Notes: generated by a model from the sequence alone, not told the origin. Numbered from the stretch's first letter, positions 44,863-57,006 are shown. The stretch is DNA of 64,000 nt from Akanthomyces muscarius (GCF_028009165.1 NC_079241.1:2046001-2110000); one strand, 5' to 3'. Numbers and translations are program-made.

Positions 44863-46785
44863 ATGTCTTTCGGAGGCCAGACTCCCACCATTATCGTCCT
44901 CAAGGAGGGTGAGTCGCTACCCCACCGCCCGCTTCCACACACAAAACCACACACAATCTAGGCAGCGCGTGCCGTCGATGATATTCCCATGTGCCGTCGC
45001 CCGACCGTCTTTTTGGCTAACTCTTGATTTTTTACCCCAGGCACCGACACTTCCCAGGGCAAGGGACAGGTCGTCTCCAACATCAATGCCTGTCTCGCAG
45101 TCCAGGCCACGATAAAGTCGACCCTCGGTCCTTACGGCGGTGATCTGCTCATGGTCGATGAGAATGGCAAGCAGACCATTACCAACGATGGCGCCACTGT
45201 CATGAAGGTTGGTGACAAAATTCCATCACTCGAACGCATAATTACGGCTTAGAAGCGCGTCTCTAACCCCTGGCAGCTCCTCGATATTGTTCACCCCGCC
45301 GCCCGCATCCTCGTCGACATTGCACGATCGCAAGACGCCGAAGTTGGCGACGGTACGACCTCGGTCGTCGTCTTTGCCGGCGAGATCCTTAAAGAGGTCA
45401 AGGAACACGTGGAACAGGGTGTCAGCTCACAGATCATCATCAAGGGTCTGCGGAGAGCCTCTAAGCTGGCCGTCAACAAGATCAAGGAGATTGCTATCGC
45501 CACCGACGATACCAACCAGCGCGATACCCTCAACAAGCTGGCCGGCACCGCCATGACCAGCAAGCTCATCAAGCGCAACACTGAGTTCTTCACAAAGAGT
45601 AGGCCATACGAAGTCAACCCCCGCTTTCATTTCTGCTAACATGCCATAGTGGTGGTCGACGCCGTCCTCTCTCTCGACCAAGACGATCTGAACCACAAGT
45701 TGATTGGCATCAAGAAGATTCCCGGCGGCTCACTCACCGAGTCTCGCTTCGTCAACGGTGTCGCCTTCAAAAAGACCTTCTCGTACGCCGGTTTCGAGCA
45801 GCAGCCCAAGGCTTTCAAGAAGCCCAAGATTGTCTGCCTGAACGTTGAGCTGGAGCTCAAGGCCGAAAAGGACAATGCCGAAGTCCGCGTTGAGCAGGTC
45901 TCCGACTACCAGGCTATTGTCGACGCCGAATGGCAAATCATCTACAAGAAGCTCGAGGCGATTGCCGCCACCGGCGCCAAGGTTGTCCTCTCCAAACTTC
46001 CCATTGGCGATCTCGCCACCCAGTACTTTGCCGACCGCGACATCTTCTGCGCTGGCCGTGTTACCTCTGAGGATATGGAGCGCGTCGTCCAGGCCACCGG
46101 TGCTGTCATTCAGTCCACCTGCTCCGATATCCTGCACGAGCACCTCGGCACCTGCGGCATCTTTGAGGAGCGCCAGATTGGTGGCGAGCGATTCAACTTT
46201 TTCGAGGAGTGCCCCGAGGCCAAGACCTGCACGCTGGTGCTGCGCGGTGGCGCTGAGCAGTTTATCGCCGAGGTTGAGCGTTCGCTGCACGACGCCATCA
46301 TGATTGTCAAGCGTGCCATCAAGAACCGCATGGTGGTTGGCGGTGGCGGTGCCGTCGAGATGGAGGTCTCTGCCTATCTGCATCAGTACGCCGACAAGAA
46401 CATCCAGCACAAGGAGCAGGCCATCATCAAGGCCTTTGCCAAGGCTCTCGAGGTGATTCCCCGCCAGCTGTGCGACAATGCTGGCTTCGACGCCACCGAC
46501 ATCCTCAACAAGCTGCGCGTGGAGCACCGCAAGGGCGCAACATGGGCCGGTGTTGATTTCCAGAATGAGGGCATCACCGACATGGTTGAGCGCTTCGTCT
46601 GGGAGCCTGCTCTGGTCAAGATCAACGCCCTCCAGGCCGCCACCGAGGCCAGCTGCCTGATCCTCGGCGTTGACGAGACCATCAGAAACGAGGAGAGCGC
46701 GCAGCCACAGGCCCCCGGTCAGCTGCCTCCCGGTACGGCTCAGCGCGCTTTGAGAGGACGTGGACGCGGCATGCCCCGCAGGTAA
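44863..46785 (+). CDS. cct7: T-complex chaperonin subunit eta (CCT7)
   Basis: Subunit of the cytosolic group II chaperonin TRiC/CCT that folds actin, tubulin and WD proteins. Four exons: 44863-44908, 45041-45207, 45277-45598, 45650-46785; introns 132, 69, 51 nt; 556 aa. The second intron uses a less common donor GTTGGT and the third AGTAGG (GT at 45599). ATP-site motifs: [20 protein letters not shown] and [13 protein letters not shown]. The eta-specific stretches are [19 protein letters not shown] and [15 protein letters not shown]. The end is glycine/arginine-rich (GRGRGMPRR). Another CCT subunit gene, cct6, lies 10 kb downstream on the same strand. Confidence 0.96.
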
Positions 46786-46973
46786 ATGCACAAAATCTAA
46801 AAAGAAAAATGGAAATATGAGGACGGACATTTAAAAAACAAAACGGTTCATAAAAAGCATTGTGAGACGTCTGGATCTATGAGATACCTAGAATAAAGAG
46901 AGCTCTGTAGATTTCTTTTATGGAGAACTGGCTTCCGTGAGGAAGATGTTGAAAACTATACGGATGCTGTCTT

Positions 46974-47035
46974 TGTGCTGACAATATGTGCTGATACTAT
47001 GTGCTGATAATATATGTGCTGATGATATGTGCTGG
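46974..47035 (+). repeat. Five spaced copies of TGTGCTGA
   Basis: TGTGCTGA occurs at 46974, 46987, 47000 and 47015, with a fifth imperfect copy at 47028, spaced 13-15 bp with A/T-rich spacers. It lies in the convergent 3' region between cct7 and the Spt10-like gene (46786-47143), which otherwise holds nothing recognisable. Confidence 0.7.
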
Positions 47036-47143
47036 ACATTCATCTATGTGCGGCTTGTAGCGACACTACCAAACTCCAAAAGGGTATCATGTAGAAAATA
47101 TGCAAATCAAGAAAAAGACCAAACAACTCCGCACCATGTCATC

Positions 47144-49138
47144 TTACGTCCAATCCCTCGGATCCTGCAATACAGAATCATCCAAATCGTCCATGTCCGC
47201 ATCCGCCTGCCCGCCGCCGCCAGCAGCAGCACCCTCAGCAGTGCCACCGCTACCTTCATTCTCTGCACTACTACCACTTCTGCTCTTTTTCTCCGTTTTC
47301 GCCGCCAGTACCGCCGCCTCGTCGTCATCGTCATCGTCGTCGTCGTCGTGATGCTCAATCAGCATCTCCAGGTCGCGATCCACGGCGGCCCGACGCTCCC
47401 TCTCCGCCACGCCGCCGTCGTCGTCTTCCGTCGCGTGCAGGAGCGCCTGAAAGTCCGAGTGCGCGTGGTAGCCGTCAAACGCGTGAATGCCGTCGTCGTG
47501 GTTCATGATTTGCGGGTCGATCGGCTGGTACACGTCGTCATCCTGGTCCGGACTGCTGCTGCCGCCGCCGCCGCCGCCGTTGTGCGCGTGGCTGCTGTGC
47601 TGCTGCAGGAAGCCTGCTGTCGCTGCGGCGAGGGTGGTCTGCGAGGGCCGCACGACGGAGATGTCGCTTGGGTTGGCGTACGGGCCGGGGCTCACGTTGC
47701 TGCTGTGAAGGAGGGGGTGGACGGCGGTCGATAGCGAGGACGACGAGGAGAGCGCGCCGGGGAGCAGCGTGCTGTTGGTGTGGTGGGTGCGCAGACCCAA
47801 TACCCGGTCGTTGTCGACATGCGTGATTGTGTCCGCCGAAAGGGGCCGGTGGTGGGGTGCTTCGGGCGGCGCGCTTCGTGGTGGTGAGAGCGGGCGCGGC
47901 ATCGTTGACGGACTGGTGCCGTTCTTCTCGGGCGAAGGAGAGCGGGAGCGTTTCACGCCGGCCACGGGCGTTGTTGGCTTAGAGGCCGTTGCCCGCCCTA
48001 CCGCCGTCTGCCCTGCCGCAGCGGTCGTCGCCGCTGCCGCGGCTCCGTTGCCGTTGGTGTTTGGCGCCTTGGCGAGCTCCTTGCACTCCTTGCACAGGCG
48101 AATCACGTCGCTGACCGTCTCTTTGATGCGGCTCCAGTGGTACTTTTCCGCAATAATCGCCGTCGTCTTGTTGATGCCGCCGTGGTGCGAGCTGTGCGTC
48201 TCGCGCGCAATCTCGTACTGCCGCGCGGGGTCCGACACGACCAGCTTGTCCTTGAGCATCAGCGTGTCGCCGTCCTCGAGCAGCTTGTAGTGCGTGGCCG
48301 CGGAGCGCAGGCGGCTCTTCTCGGCGCGATCCGCGCCGTTGGGGTAGCGCCCAAACTTGAGGTAGTAGCGGATCTTGTCGAAGCGCTCCTCGCTGACGAC
48401 GAGCAGGTCGTCGCCGCCGTCGTCGTCGCCGTCGCCGGAGACGCGCGGCGGCGGCAGATCCCGCCCGTAGATGATGGCGTCGACGAGCCGATCCGGGTGG
48501 CTCTTGAGGTTGCCGCAGCCCTTGACGCGGCCGATGCGCTTGAAGCCGAGCGCGTCCCAGATCTTGCACGAGGCGACGTTTGTCTCGTAGACGAGATTGA
48601 ACACGCTGTACGTGTACCCGAGCCGCGGCGCCCAGTCAATGTACGACTCACCCATCAGCCGGCCCACGCCGCGGTTCCTCGAGGCGTCCGTGACGAGCAG
48701 CCCGCCGTTGCAGACGTGACTGCTGCGGCCCGGGTAGTTGGGCTTGATGTAGAAGCTGCCGAGGCAGTCGCGCGCCCAGTCGTGGCTGTCGGGCACGTCG
48801 TCGGCGCTGGCAAAGTCGCCGAGCAGCATGACGGCGCCAAAGTTCTGGAACCAGTAGGCCGCGAAGCCGGCGGGCGTGAACGGCTCCATCATCGGATATG
48901 TGTCGCCGCCGTCAATCTCGCGGTTGATCTGCCCACAGAGGTACGTAATGAGCGAGGAGGGCACCTGGTGCCGCGCCGACACGATGGGCAGGATCGTGGC
49001 CACCGTCTGCCGGTCCCGCAGCGTCACCCTGCGCGGGACAATGGTCTCGGGCAGCGGCGCCCCCGGGTCGGGGAACGGAGCCTGCCCGGAGACGCGGTAG
49101 ATGGTGGGGCTGGCCGGGTCGTCGACGACAGCGGGCAT
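47144..49138 (-). CDS. Spt10-like protein: GNAT acetyltransferase plus HHCC integrase-type zinc finger
   Basis: Probable chromatin/transcription regulator resembling yeast Spt10, which binds histone-gene upstream elements. Intronless, 664 aa from the ATG at 49138; upstream in-frame sequence shows no similarity. GNAT fold at about 25-230: acetyl-CoA motif DASRNRGVGRLMGESY (about 145-160) and NVASCKIWDALGFKRIG. Then a HHCC zinc-binding module at about 312-350 (HSSHHGGINKT ... YHW ... CKECK), the retroviral-integrase-like finger that serves as the Spt10 DNA-binding domain. The C-terminal half is disordered: a Ser/Pro-rich part, a glycine run, and a nine-Asp run coded by a GTC/ATC trinucleotide tract at 47325-47350. 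Assigned by the GNAT-HHCC order; not tested by search. Confidence 0.82.
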   Translation of the reverse strand: MPAVVDDPASPTIYRVSGQAPFPDPGAPLPETIVPRRVTLRDRQTVATILPIVSARHQVPSSLITYLCGQINREIDGGDTYPMMEPFTPAGFAAYWFQNFGAVMLLGDFASADDVPDSHDWARDCLGSFYIKPNYPGRSSHVCNGGLLVTDASRNRGVGRLMGESYIDWAPRLGYTYSVFNLVYETNVASCKIWDALGFKRIGRVKGCGNLKSHPDRLVDAIIYGRDLPPPRVSGDGDDDGGDDLLVVSEERFDKIRYYLKFGRYPNGADRAEKSRLRSAATHYKLLEDGDTLMLKDKLVVSDPARQYEIARETHSSHHGGINKTTAIIAEKYHWSRIKETVSDVIRLCKECKELAKAPNTNGNGAAAAATTAAAGQTAVGRATASKPTTPVAGVKRSRSPSPEKNGTSPSTMPRPLSPPRSAPPEAPHHRPLSADTITHVDNDRVLGLRTHHTNSTLLPGALSSSSSLSTAVHPLLHSSNVSPGPYANPSDISVVRPSQTTLAAATAGFLQQHSSHAHNGGGGGGSSSPDQDDDVYQPIDPQIMNHDDGIHAFDGYHAHSDFQALLHATEDDDGGVAERERRAAVDRDLEMLIEHHDDDDDDDDDEAAVLAAKTEKKSRSGSSAENEGSGGTAEGAAAGGGGQADADMDDLDDSVLQDPRDWT

Positions 49139-50042
49139 GGCTGCGGCATGAGCTTGGACAGACTGTGTTCTTTTCTTTATGTAATGCTGCTTTGGCGTAT
49201 ACAATTTTTTATGCCAATCTGCATTGATAGTCAATACGTGAATCTCGTTGTTAATTTTCTGCCTTTCGATCGTGTGGTGTAAGTGACTTACACCAGTACA
49301 CCGGGCTGGCTCACGACAGAGAGAGGCTTGCTGGGCGGCAGCTGCGGGCAAGCAGTCCACTGTACCAGTACCTAGGAAAATGCCCACTGGCGCAGGCTAC
49401 TGCAGGTCGGTTGGCAGTCTGCTGCAGTGCAACCAGTCGACTACTTCCTGCAGTGCACCTTGCTTCCGACGGCACTAGCAAGGGGACCCTAGAGGTACCC
49501 TGGTTGCCCTGGTTTGAGAGCTGCGGTGGTGTTCTGAAATGTGCTGCTTTTTTTTCCTGTCCTTGCGGCCTGGCCTGTTGGTAGGGGAACTTCGCAGGAC
49601 CAGATTTTACGCAGGTGTGCTGGCGTTTTCTGTGCAACCACGGAGAAGGAATATATATTGTTCCGATAGCCGCAGCTGAGCAGTTGGCAGTGGGCGACGA
49701 AATGCCCATAACGTTATGAGCCAGAAATGGGAAAGTTATCAGCAATAACAATAATAGGCAAAAAGCATATTTTCATACGATTACAAAACCAAATTCCTCT
49801 TTCTTTTTCGCCCTTTCAAATGCTCACAATTCCGAGCTATGCCTCCTCAGCAACGTGCCACTGTAAGGGCGCGCAGACTCAGCACTAACAATTACAGCGG
49901 TCATCGATACGAGCTGCGACACGCAGTCTTAGTATACACCATTCAACTATACAGGCTTTACTTGCTCAAGATTCTAATTGTACATGTTTTTTCTGCTTTC
50001 ATCCCGACTCCCTTGCTGTTTTGTATACCACGGTTCCAAGCC
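49139..50042. other. Intergenic region, promoter of the Spt10-like gene
   Basis: About 900 bp between two minus-strand genes. The frame continues open for 83 codons upstream of the chosen ATG but without family pattern. CAGTGCA/CTGCAGT motifs recur around 49390-49450. No gene supported. Confidence 0.5.
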
Positions 50043-51564
50043 TTACTTCCGAATATCTGCAATATCCGACTGGAGCGTAGAGGCGTGGGTTTTGGCTGTG
50101 TCCAGGCTGGCCGCAATCTCGCCGGCCTTGGCCGCCAGGTCCACGACTGGGGCATGTGCCTCGGCCGCCTCCTCGACAGACGTCTCAGCCATCATATTGA
50201 CCATGTCCGCCTCGCTGACCGACTTGGCGGCGCCGTCGTACTCAGTCTGCAGGATCTGGAGCTCCTCCTCGTTGAAGCCGACCAGGTTGGCCTGCATGCG
50301 GCCCATGACCTCCTTGCGTTGTTGCACGGCTGTTTTGATGTCCCTTTGCATCTGGGTCTCCAGCGGCGGCGGTGTCTGCCATGTGACGTTGCCGTTCTTG
50401 GCCTCGGCAAGACGACGCTCCTGGCCGCGCTGGCCGGCACGGCCCAGGACACCGCCGATGACGGCGGTCGATCGTAGACTGCGAAGGTGTTAGCTCATTA
50501 CTTCTTTTTATGTGTCCTGAGAGCAGCAAGCGGCATACCTGTCGTCGTTGGCGGGAATTGTATAAGACACCCAGGTAGGGTTGGCATTGGTATCAATGAC
50601 ACCAATGGTAGGCACGCTGGCCAGGCCGCATTCGTAAAGTAGCGTATAGTTTTCCATGGGGTTCAGGCACACAACCAGATCCGGCACCAGCGGGCGCGCG
50701 GTATTCTTGAACCCGTCAAAATCATCGAGCTCCTTGTCCTTGCCGTCGACAACCTTCATGCCCTTGTTCCTGAGAATCACATCACGGTTGGTGATGCTGC
50801 CCGGGATCCATTTCGTATATAGGTGGCACGCACCCGCCAGCTCGGCCGCGCGCGTCACAATCTCCATCTGGCCGGGCCGGTTACCCACAAACAGGACGAG
50901 ACCGCCGCGGTACGACACATCCTCGACTACACGGGCCGCGCGGCGCAGGTGCGCCGCCGTTGCCTCGAGCGAGATGATGTGAATGCCCTGGCGGGCGCCG
51001 TAGATGTAGCGCGCGTTGGCCGGGTTCCACAGCGACGTGTTGTGGCCCATGTGCGTCTGTGAGGCCATCAGAAGCTCCAGCGACACGTCCTCGGGCGTCG
51101 GCGGGTTCGCAATCAGCTCCGACGGCACGTACCGCCGCTCGACCCGCGTGCCTACCGACCGCGTCGACCTCTGCACCCGCTCAAACTCGGCGTATTGCTT
51201 CTTGGGCGAGAGCTCCCGGCCGCCGATCTCGTGCGATCTCGTCCACTTGGTGCCGTAGTGCTCGTGGCCGGTGTTGGTGCTCAGGCTGATGGAGGCATTG
51301 TCGCGACGCTGCTTTTTCTTGGACGCTGAGAAGAGCTTGGGCGGCGCCGGCTGCTCGGCCTGCGCCTCGGGCCAGGCGTGTGTCGTTGGTGTGGCGGTCG
51401 GAGTCGAGGCTGTCGTGAGATGGCGCAGGAGCACGGAGCGTGCGACAGGGGCAGCCAATTGGCGGCGGCCTACGCAGAGGGAGTCAGTATGCCGGTGTCG
51501 ATTTCGCTTCAATCGCTGCTTTCAACCACTCACCATGCCGCACCGCAGCGTTGCGTATTATCAT
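50043..51564 (-). CDS. Mitochondrial small-subunit ribosomal protein uS2m (MRP4-like)
   Basis: Component of the mitochondrial 37S ribosomal subunit. Exons, high to low: 51564-51534, 51469-50539, 50478-50043; introns of 64 and 60 nt, phases 1 and 2; 465 aa. The short first exon (MIIRNAAVRHG) splices to RRQLAAPVARSVLLRHL, giving a basic, Arg-rich mitochondrial presequence. The S2 core runs from about 150 to 345: ASQTHMGHNTSLWNP, GIHIISLEAT, VLFVGNRPGQ, WIPGSITN, PDLVVCLNP, and VPTIGVIDTNANP followed by the ITYPIPANDD-type motif (here VSYTIPANDD). The C-terminal extension (about 345-465) is helical and Ala/Glu-rich, as in fungal homologues. Confidence 0.93.
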
Positions 51565-53826
51565 TTTGAATTGCTGTGCTGGGAGATGGCCTCCTAATTG
51601 CGCATGACCAGCTTGTCGACAGCCAAATTTTAGGATTGCCCAGCACACACGACCAGCCGGACCCAGAATTTTCCGCCCCGCTTCACTGTTGGTATCGAGC
51701 CAGGTCCAGACGATAAATGGGATCAGTGACTCTGAACAGTGAGGAGCCGTAGCACGCAATTGAATGATATTTAATCCGTAACTTAGCTAATACATCATTT
51801 TTTTATACTAGCCTCGCGATATCCATTCAGGCACCGAGACTTCACACAAAGTAGCACATGGACCACAAGCGAGCCGGACCAGACAGGCTCCCTTTGACTG
51901 TAACGAAGATGGAATAAAAATAGAAATCAGATTAAAGTCGACTTGGCAAGAGTTCGTACTAACAAGTCGAGCCACTTCTTTCATAGACATGTGGCGTTGA
52001 TGGGCATTTGAAAGGCCGATGGTGAAGGAAGGCGACAAGTCTGCAGCGGCGCGACCGTGTAGACGGACGCTTCCAAATCCATTGTTCCCAGCCAAATCCT
52101 AACTCATCCAAATTGGCATCTGGCGGTTATGTCGGAGTCACAATGAAATATTTTTCTATGCTTTTCCAGAATCTTGATACTGCTCATGCTTATGCAGATG
52201 GTTAACCGCGACCTTCGCGCTGTCCCTCGCGTCGTCGAGTCGACTACCCTGTATTAGCTGCATTTTGTTGTCATGCACTACGCTTCTGTTTATACCGTCC
52301 CCTTGGTAGTATGAACGGTGGTTTTATTAGCAAATACTCCTTGCTTGCTTAGTGCTTCTCTATCCTATTTGGATATATCTGTTTATTGCGCTATACCTGG
52401 GCGGCTAGGTTTCTTCGTGGCGTCTCAGTTAGGACCAGCGGCTGACTATGGTTCTCTGTACGACCACCGGCCAAAGACAAACTAACCCACATTGCGCCCA
52501 GCTCCGAAATCTATTCTCCGGGCACGGAAAATAACCTGTTCTGCCTCGTGAGGTCTCTGGCTCTCAGTGTCCTTAGGCTTCCTTTCACAGTGGTGATGAC
52601 GCATACACCTGTGCTGTTGGCCAGGCCCATGGCTTTAGTTACTTTTCGGGCGCGCTGAATTGGAAGACGCCGCTCTACCCCGTTCACTGTTGACTGAGAT
52701 GGTTTCATGCAATACATGACGTCGACTGACACTCTAAACTCAATCAATCACTACTTGACTTTACCTGCCCTTGACGGCCCAGTCTAGATGGTCGCTTCGC
52801 ATCCTCGTGAACCCAATCAAGCAAGTAAACAGTCTAGGAAGCGCCCACTCTCCCCGTCGAAACCCATCGTCCAATCGTTCTCCAATGCATTCGGCTGCAT
52901 CTCGCCGTTGTGTGGAGTCCCATTATCTCATGTGTCTCTGATCATTGGGCGAGGGATGCAACTACGTAGCGAGCGTAGTGGCAGATCCACCTCGATTCTG
53001 ACGCCAACATGAGGGCCAAGAGAATGGGCGAGAGAATTGCCTTGGGCGCAGATTATTCGTAAAGAGTATCACTCTGGAAATCGATTCATTATAAAAAAGC
53101 TTTATTTTATCGATTGCACGACTGTATGCCATCTCGTAACAAGGCAAGAGGCACGAAGTTGCTGTAGTGTCCCACCGGTGCAACACTGGTGATGGCTGCA
53201 GCGCCCTCATGGCAACGACGCCCCGATCTTTTGGGCCAAGCTCAAGCAAACCAAGACTCCGAGCCGTCTAAAACATATTTTTTGCCCTGTTTCACGCTGT
53301 CTCCCTCGGCGCTCGGGTCATGGGGCGGTGGTGCGACGGCGCACTTGCATCATGGCAAGGGCCGTTGCCATGGCGACAAAGTCAACAAGCGCAAGGAACA
53401 AGACCCCCAGCCGGATGCGACTGCAAGGTCCCTCCGTGTATTCTATATCCACCATCAACCTCTACCTCTCCCATACAACTATCTGACTTCATTCTATCTG
53501 CTAAGAAAGAACACTTCATTTCTGCTGTATACCCTACTGCAGAGTTACAACAAGAAGCACTTGACAGGCTTACCACTCCCCGCCTGAATAAGGCCCATAC
53601 CACTTATACACATATTCTTGCAAGTCGACACCGACTGAGCAGGAACAAAACAATCATTTAGCCCGGCGCTCTGTGCTTGCGCTGCGTGAGGTAAGGCGGC
53701 ACTGACGACATTGTGCTCATATAGCGATGAGAAGCTAACCGCGCTCGCAGTTTCGGACCTACAGGTTCCAATCAACGACAATTATCGACCGACGACAATT
53801 TATTCCGGACTCCCCTTGCGACCAAT
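51565..53826. other. Long intergenic/leader region upstream of the C2H2 regulator
   Basis: About 2.26 kb, the longest non-coding stretch of the window. Short minus-strand frames of 95 aa (51808-52095) and 78 aa (52511-52747) show no family pattern. CT-rich sequence at 53440-53490 suggests a long 5' leader for the downstream gene, with several short upstream ATG frames. I see no transposon or RNA gene. Confidence 0.5.
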
Positions 53827-56203
53827 ATGCTGTCCAATCCAACGACAAACCTTCACTCGAGGCAGAGGCAACACCGCCGCCAAAATTCGACACCCTCTGC
53901 CTTTGAGGGAGTGAAGGCCCAGAACCTGCCCGCCAACATCAACCGACGACAAGCCGCGGCTCATCGCCGCGGTCTCAGCCTGGACACCCGACGCTTCCAG
54001 CAGATGACATCACCAACGACAGCAAGGCAGGACAACATGGTAAGTATGAGTACTAACAACACAGGATTAGCCAATACATCGCAGCATCGAGTACTGCGAG
54101 AAGCGCAGCAGCAACGCACACAAGCACGCCCGGGCCAGCACCCCAGGCAGAACCCCTACCTCGCTATGAGGCATGGGGATACTGAAAACTTTATGATCTC
54201 CCCCAACCATACCCCTCACAGCCAAAGGTTCGATGCCTCATGTTTTGAGTCAAGTTCCGCTCCCTTTGATGCCTATGGCGAGCAACTCAACATGATGATG
54301 CAGAGAAACCAAGGGAACTATGGTAACAACCTGTCAAGCGCCAAGGACTTTGACCTCTTTGCCGTCGAAAATGGTCAGCCCATGGCCTCTTATGCCGACG
54401 TCCCAGAGAGCCCTAGCCAGGCCTGGATGACCGAGGGTGGAAACGCAACTATCCGCCGCTCAGCTCGCCGAATTAGCGACGGCATCATGGGTCGTGTTGC
54501 CATTTTTGAGAACATGAATGGCCAAGAGGCTCAAGCTCCTTCAACGCCCCCCAACCAAAACGAAAATGGTAAGTCAATTTGCGACGACCGAGTTTGCGTG
54601 TATAATTCTAACTTGAATAGCTTATTTCCCTCCCACACCTATGGACACTCCTCATGACCGGGCTGCCAAGCAGGAAGCTCGCCCGGCCAGATTCTCCGAG
54701 GATTACGATGATAGTATGGAGGAAACTCTTAAGCCTGCACGCACTCGTGGTCAGCCCCGTGCCCAGGACGTATTCCAAGAAATGCGCCAGCAAGCCCAGA
54801 TGACCAGTGCTGTGCCCAGCCCTCCCCGATCCACCCAACTCCCCAACTCCAAGACCTTCAACGGCGCGCCAATGCAGACTCCCGACTTCATGGGCATGAA
54901 CTCGTTCAAGAATGAGTTTATGAAGATGGAGGCATTCGACACACTCTCACGCGATGGCGACTTCCTCTCCGCGGATGAGCTTTCTCAGCACCCCACCCCA
55001 GAGACTCAGCACATGGGCAGCTTTGCCAACGGATACGACAGCCAGTCTGAATATCAAAACTATGAGGACGCAGTTGACGCGCATCACCAAAAGCGATCCA
55101 TGCATCGCCGCACAGAATCCGTTGCGAGCATCGCAAGTGCCGCCAGCATTGCCAGCATCATCATTGAAGAGACCAAGACCGAGACTGGAGTTACGACCGA
55201 AGAGATTGCCCAGTTCATTCAGAGCCCTGATACCAGCGATGGTAAGTGGGTATGTCTGTTTGAGGAGTGCGGCAAGGAATTTGGTCGCAAGGAGAACATC
55301 AAGTCGCATGTCCAGACCCATCTCAACGACCGTCAGTACCAGTGCCCGACATGCAACAAGTGCTTTGTCCGCCAGCACGACCTCAAACGCCATGCCAAAA
55401 TTCACACCGGAATCAAGCCTTATCCCTGTGAGTGCGGCAACAGCTTTGCCCGCCACGATGCTCTGACCAGACATCGCCAGCGCGGCATGTGCATCGGTGC
55501 TTTTGATGGTGTGGTACGAAAAGTTGTCAAGCGTGGTCGCCCCAAGAAAAACCGACCCGACATGGAGACGCGCATGGAGAAATCGGCTAGAACCCGGAGA
55601 AAGAACAACATGTCTGTCAGCTCCATGTCTTCCTTTTCTGGCTACTCGGACAGCTCGGTCGCCAACTCTCCCGAGCCCGACTTCAACATGAACGATGAGG
55701 TTATGGACATGGGCCCCATCAACTCTTCTATGCACGGCATGGCTGCCCTCTCATCTGCTCCTATGCCCACAATGGTCAGCCGCCGCGCCGTAGACATGGC
55801 TTCCTCTCCGTCTGCGGTTAGCGTGCATTCTTACGTCTCCCCCGAGGCCATCATGGACAAGGAGGCCATGTCTCCTGCCAACAGCGCTGGCGGTCATTAT
55901 AGCGCCCCTCCCTCGCTGACGCAGTCATCCTCGCCGCCGCCAGCCGCTCTCTTCGGCGTGGACCGCAACGCCGATGACCTGTCTGGTATGCTTCCTGGAA
56001 GCGGCATGGTTAACTCGGCAGCAGCCAACAGCACCCTGCCAATGAACATTGGCCAGCAAGAAGAAGACATTATGCTGCAATTTACCAATGACGACGGCCT
56101 CGTTCAACTCGAGCGTGACCCCAGTATGTTGATGATGAGCAAGTTCGATGAGGAGTTCAACATGTTTACGAACAATGACGAGCTCTTCTTTGGCAGCTCA
56201 TGA
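53827..56203 (+). CDS. Ace2/Swi5-type C2H2 zinc-finger transcription factor
   Basis: Nuclear activator of the Ace2/Swi5 family, which in fungi drives late-cell-cycle and cell-wall genes. Exons 53827-54568 and 54621-56203; the 52-nt intron (GTAAGT...AATAG) is phase 1; 774 aa. Three C2H2-type fingers at about 455-545: CLFEECGKEFGRKENIKSHV, YQCPTCNKCFVRQHDLKRH and the variant third finger YPCECGNSFARHDALTRHR with C-x-C spacing, as in the family, followed by a basic patch (KRGRPKKNR) that may be a nuclear signal. Both flanks are disordered and rich in Ser, Met, Asn and Gln. Start placed at the first ATG in the open frame; the N-terminal MLSNPTTNL is less certain than the rest. A 25-nt intron-like string at 54040-54064 is treated as coding. 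Confidence 0.9.
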
Positions 56204-57006
56204 GTCAACGTGGTGACAAGCGTCGCTTTTGTGTTTATTGTATGATTACATTCTCGTGTCACATATGTCTTTCTGTCTTTATACTTCTCCCGTGTCCTCT
56301 ACCCTTTTTACGAAGTCACGTCAATAATTTGGGAGCAGAGTTTCGGCCAACTGTATAGTGAAGCTTCTCACGGCGCGACTTGGTTACCTTTGCGGTATGC
56401 TTTTTATTATGCGCACGGGAAAATGTGTTTGAAAATATGACTCTTGCTGAATCTGGAAGCGAGGGCGGTGTCTGGGTTTGGGTTTGATTTACTTTTTGTA
56501 TAATTAGAGGGATGGAATGAGTTTAATGAGTCTTTTTTGTTGCTAATGTTTGATGAAGGACGAACGGGTTTATGTTTTGGAAGAGGAGGCGCTGCAATTG
56601 CTGTAGCGTTTTTTCCCTTTTCCACCTTGGGTATTAGAAAATATGAATCGACCTTTATCGAGACGAGATTTGATGCCGCAGTGATTAATACACAGTGATT
56701 TGTTTAACACGTTGACATGTGCCTGCTGGAGTGATTCCTGACAAAGCAAGACCCCGTAGAAAAGGAAGGAGCGGCGGGCTGAGCTTCCTTCCCTCTTGCT
56801 TGCCCCTTGGGCCTTTGCGCGTCGAAATTCGTGGCCCCACACCGCCCTCTGCGCTCCAGGCAGAAAAAAAGTGTACCTCCACCTTTTGCTTGCCAGTGGC
56901 TTCCATCGACTTGTGTGCCCGCGGTTCTCTCTACGAAACCTCATCTACTCGCTGCGGCCCCCGTCAATTTCTATCTTTCGCGAGCCCAGCACCGAATTCG
57001 ATCAAA
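56204..57006. other. Intergenic region, promoter of cct6
   Basis: About 800 bp between plus-strand genes: 3' UTR of the zinc-finger gene and the cct6 promoter. No gene or strong repeat seen. Confidence 0.6.

Noticed and set aside
45730..46830. 366-aa minus-strand open frame
   Set aside because: Antisense shadow of cct7; Leu/Gly/Asp-rich with no domain pattern.
48137..49282. 381-aa plus-strand open frame
   Set aside because: Antisense shadow of the Spt10-like gene; Val/Ala/Arg-rich without family pattern.
51808..52747. Two short minus-strand frames (95 and 78 aa) in the long gap
   Set aside because: No family pattern or splice partners; could be chance frames.
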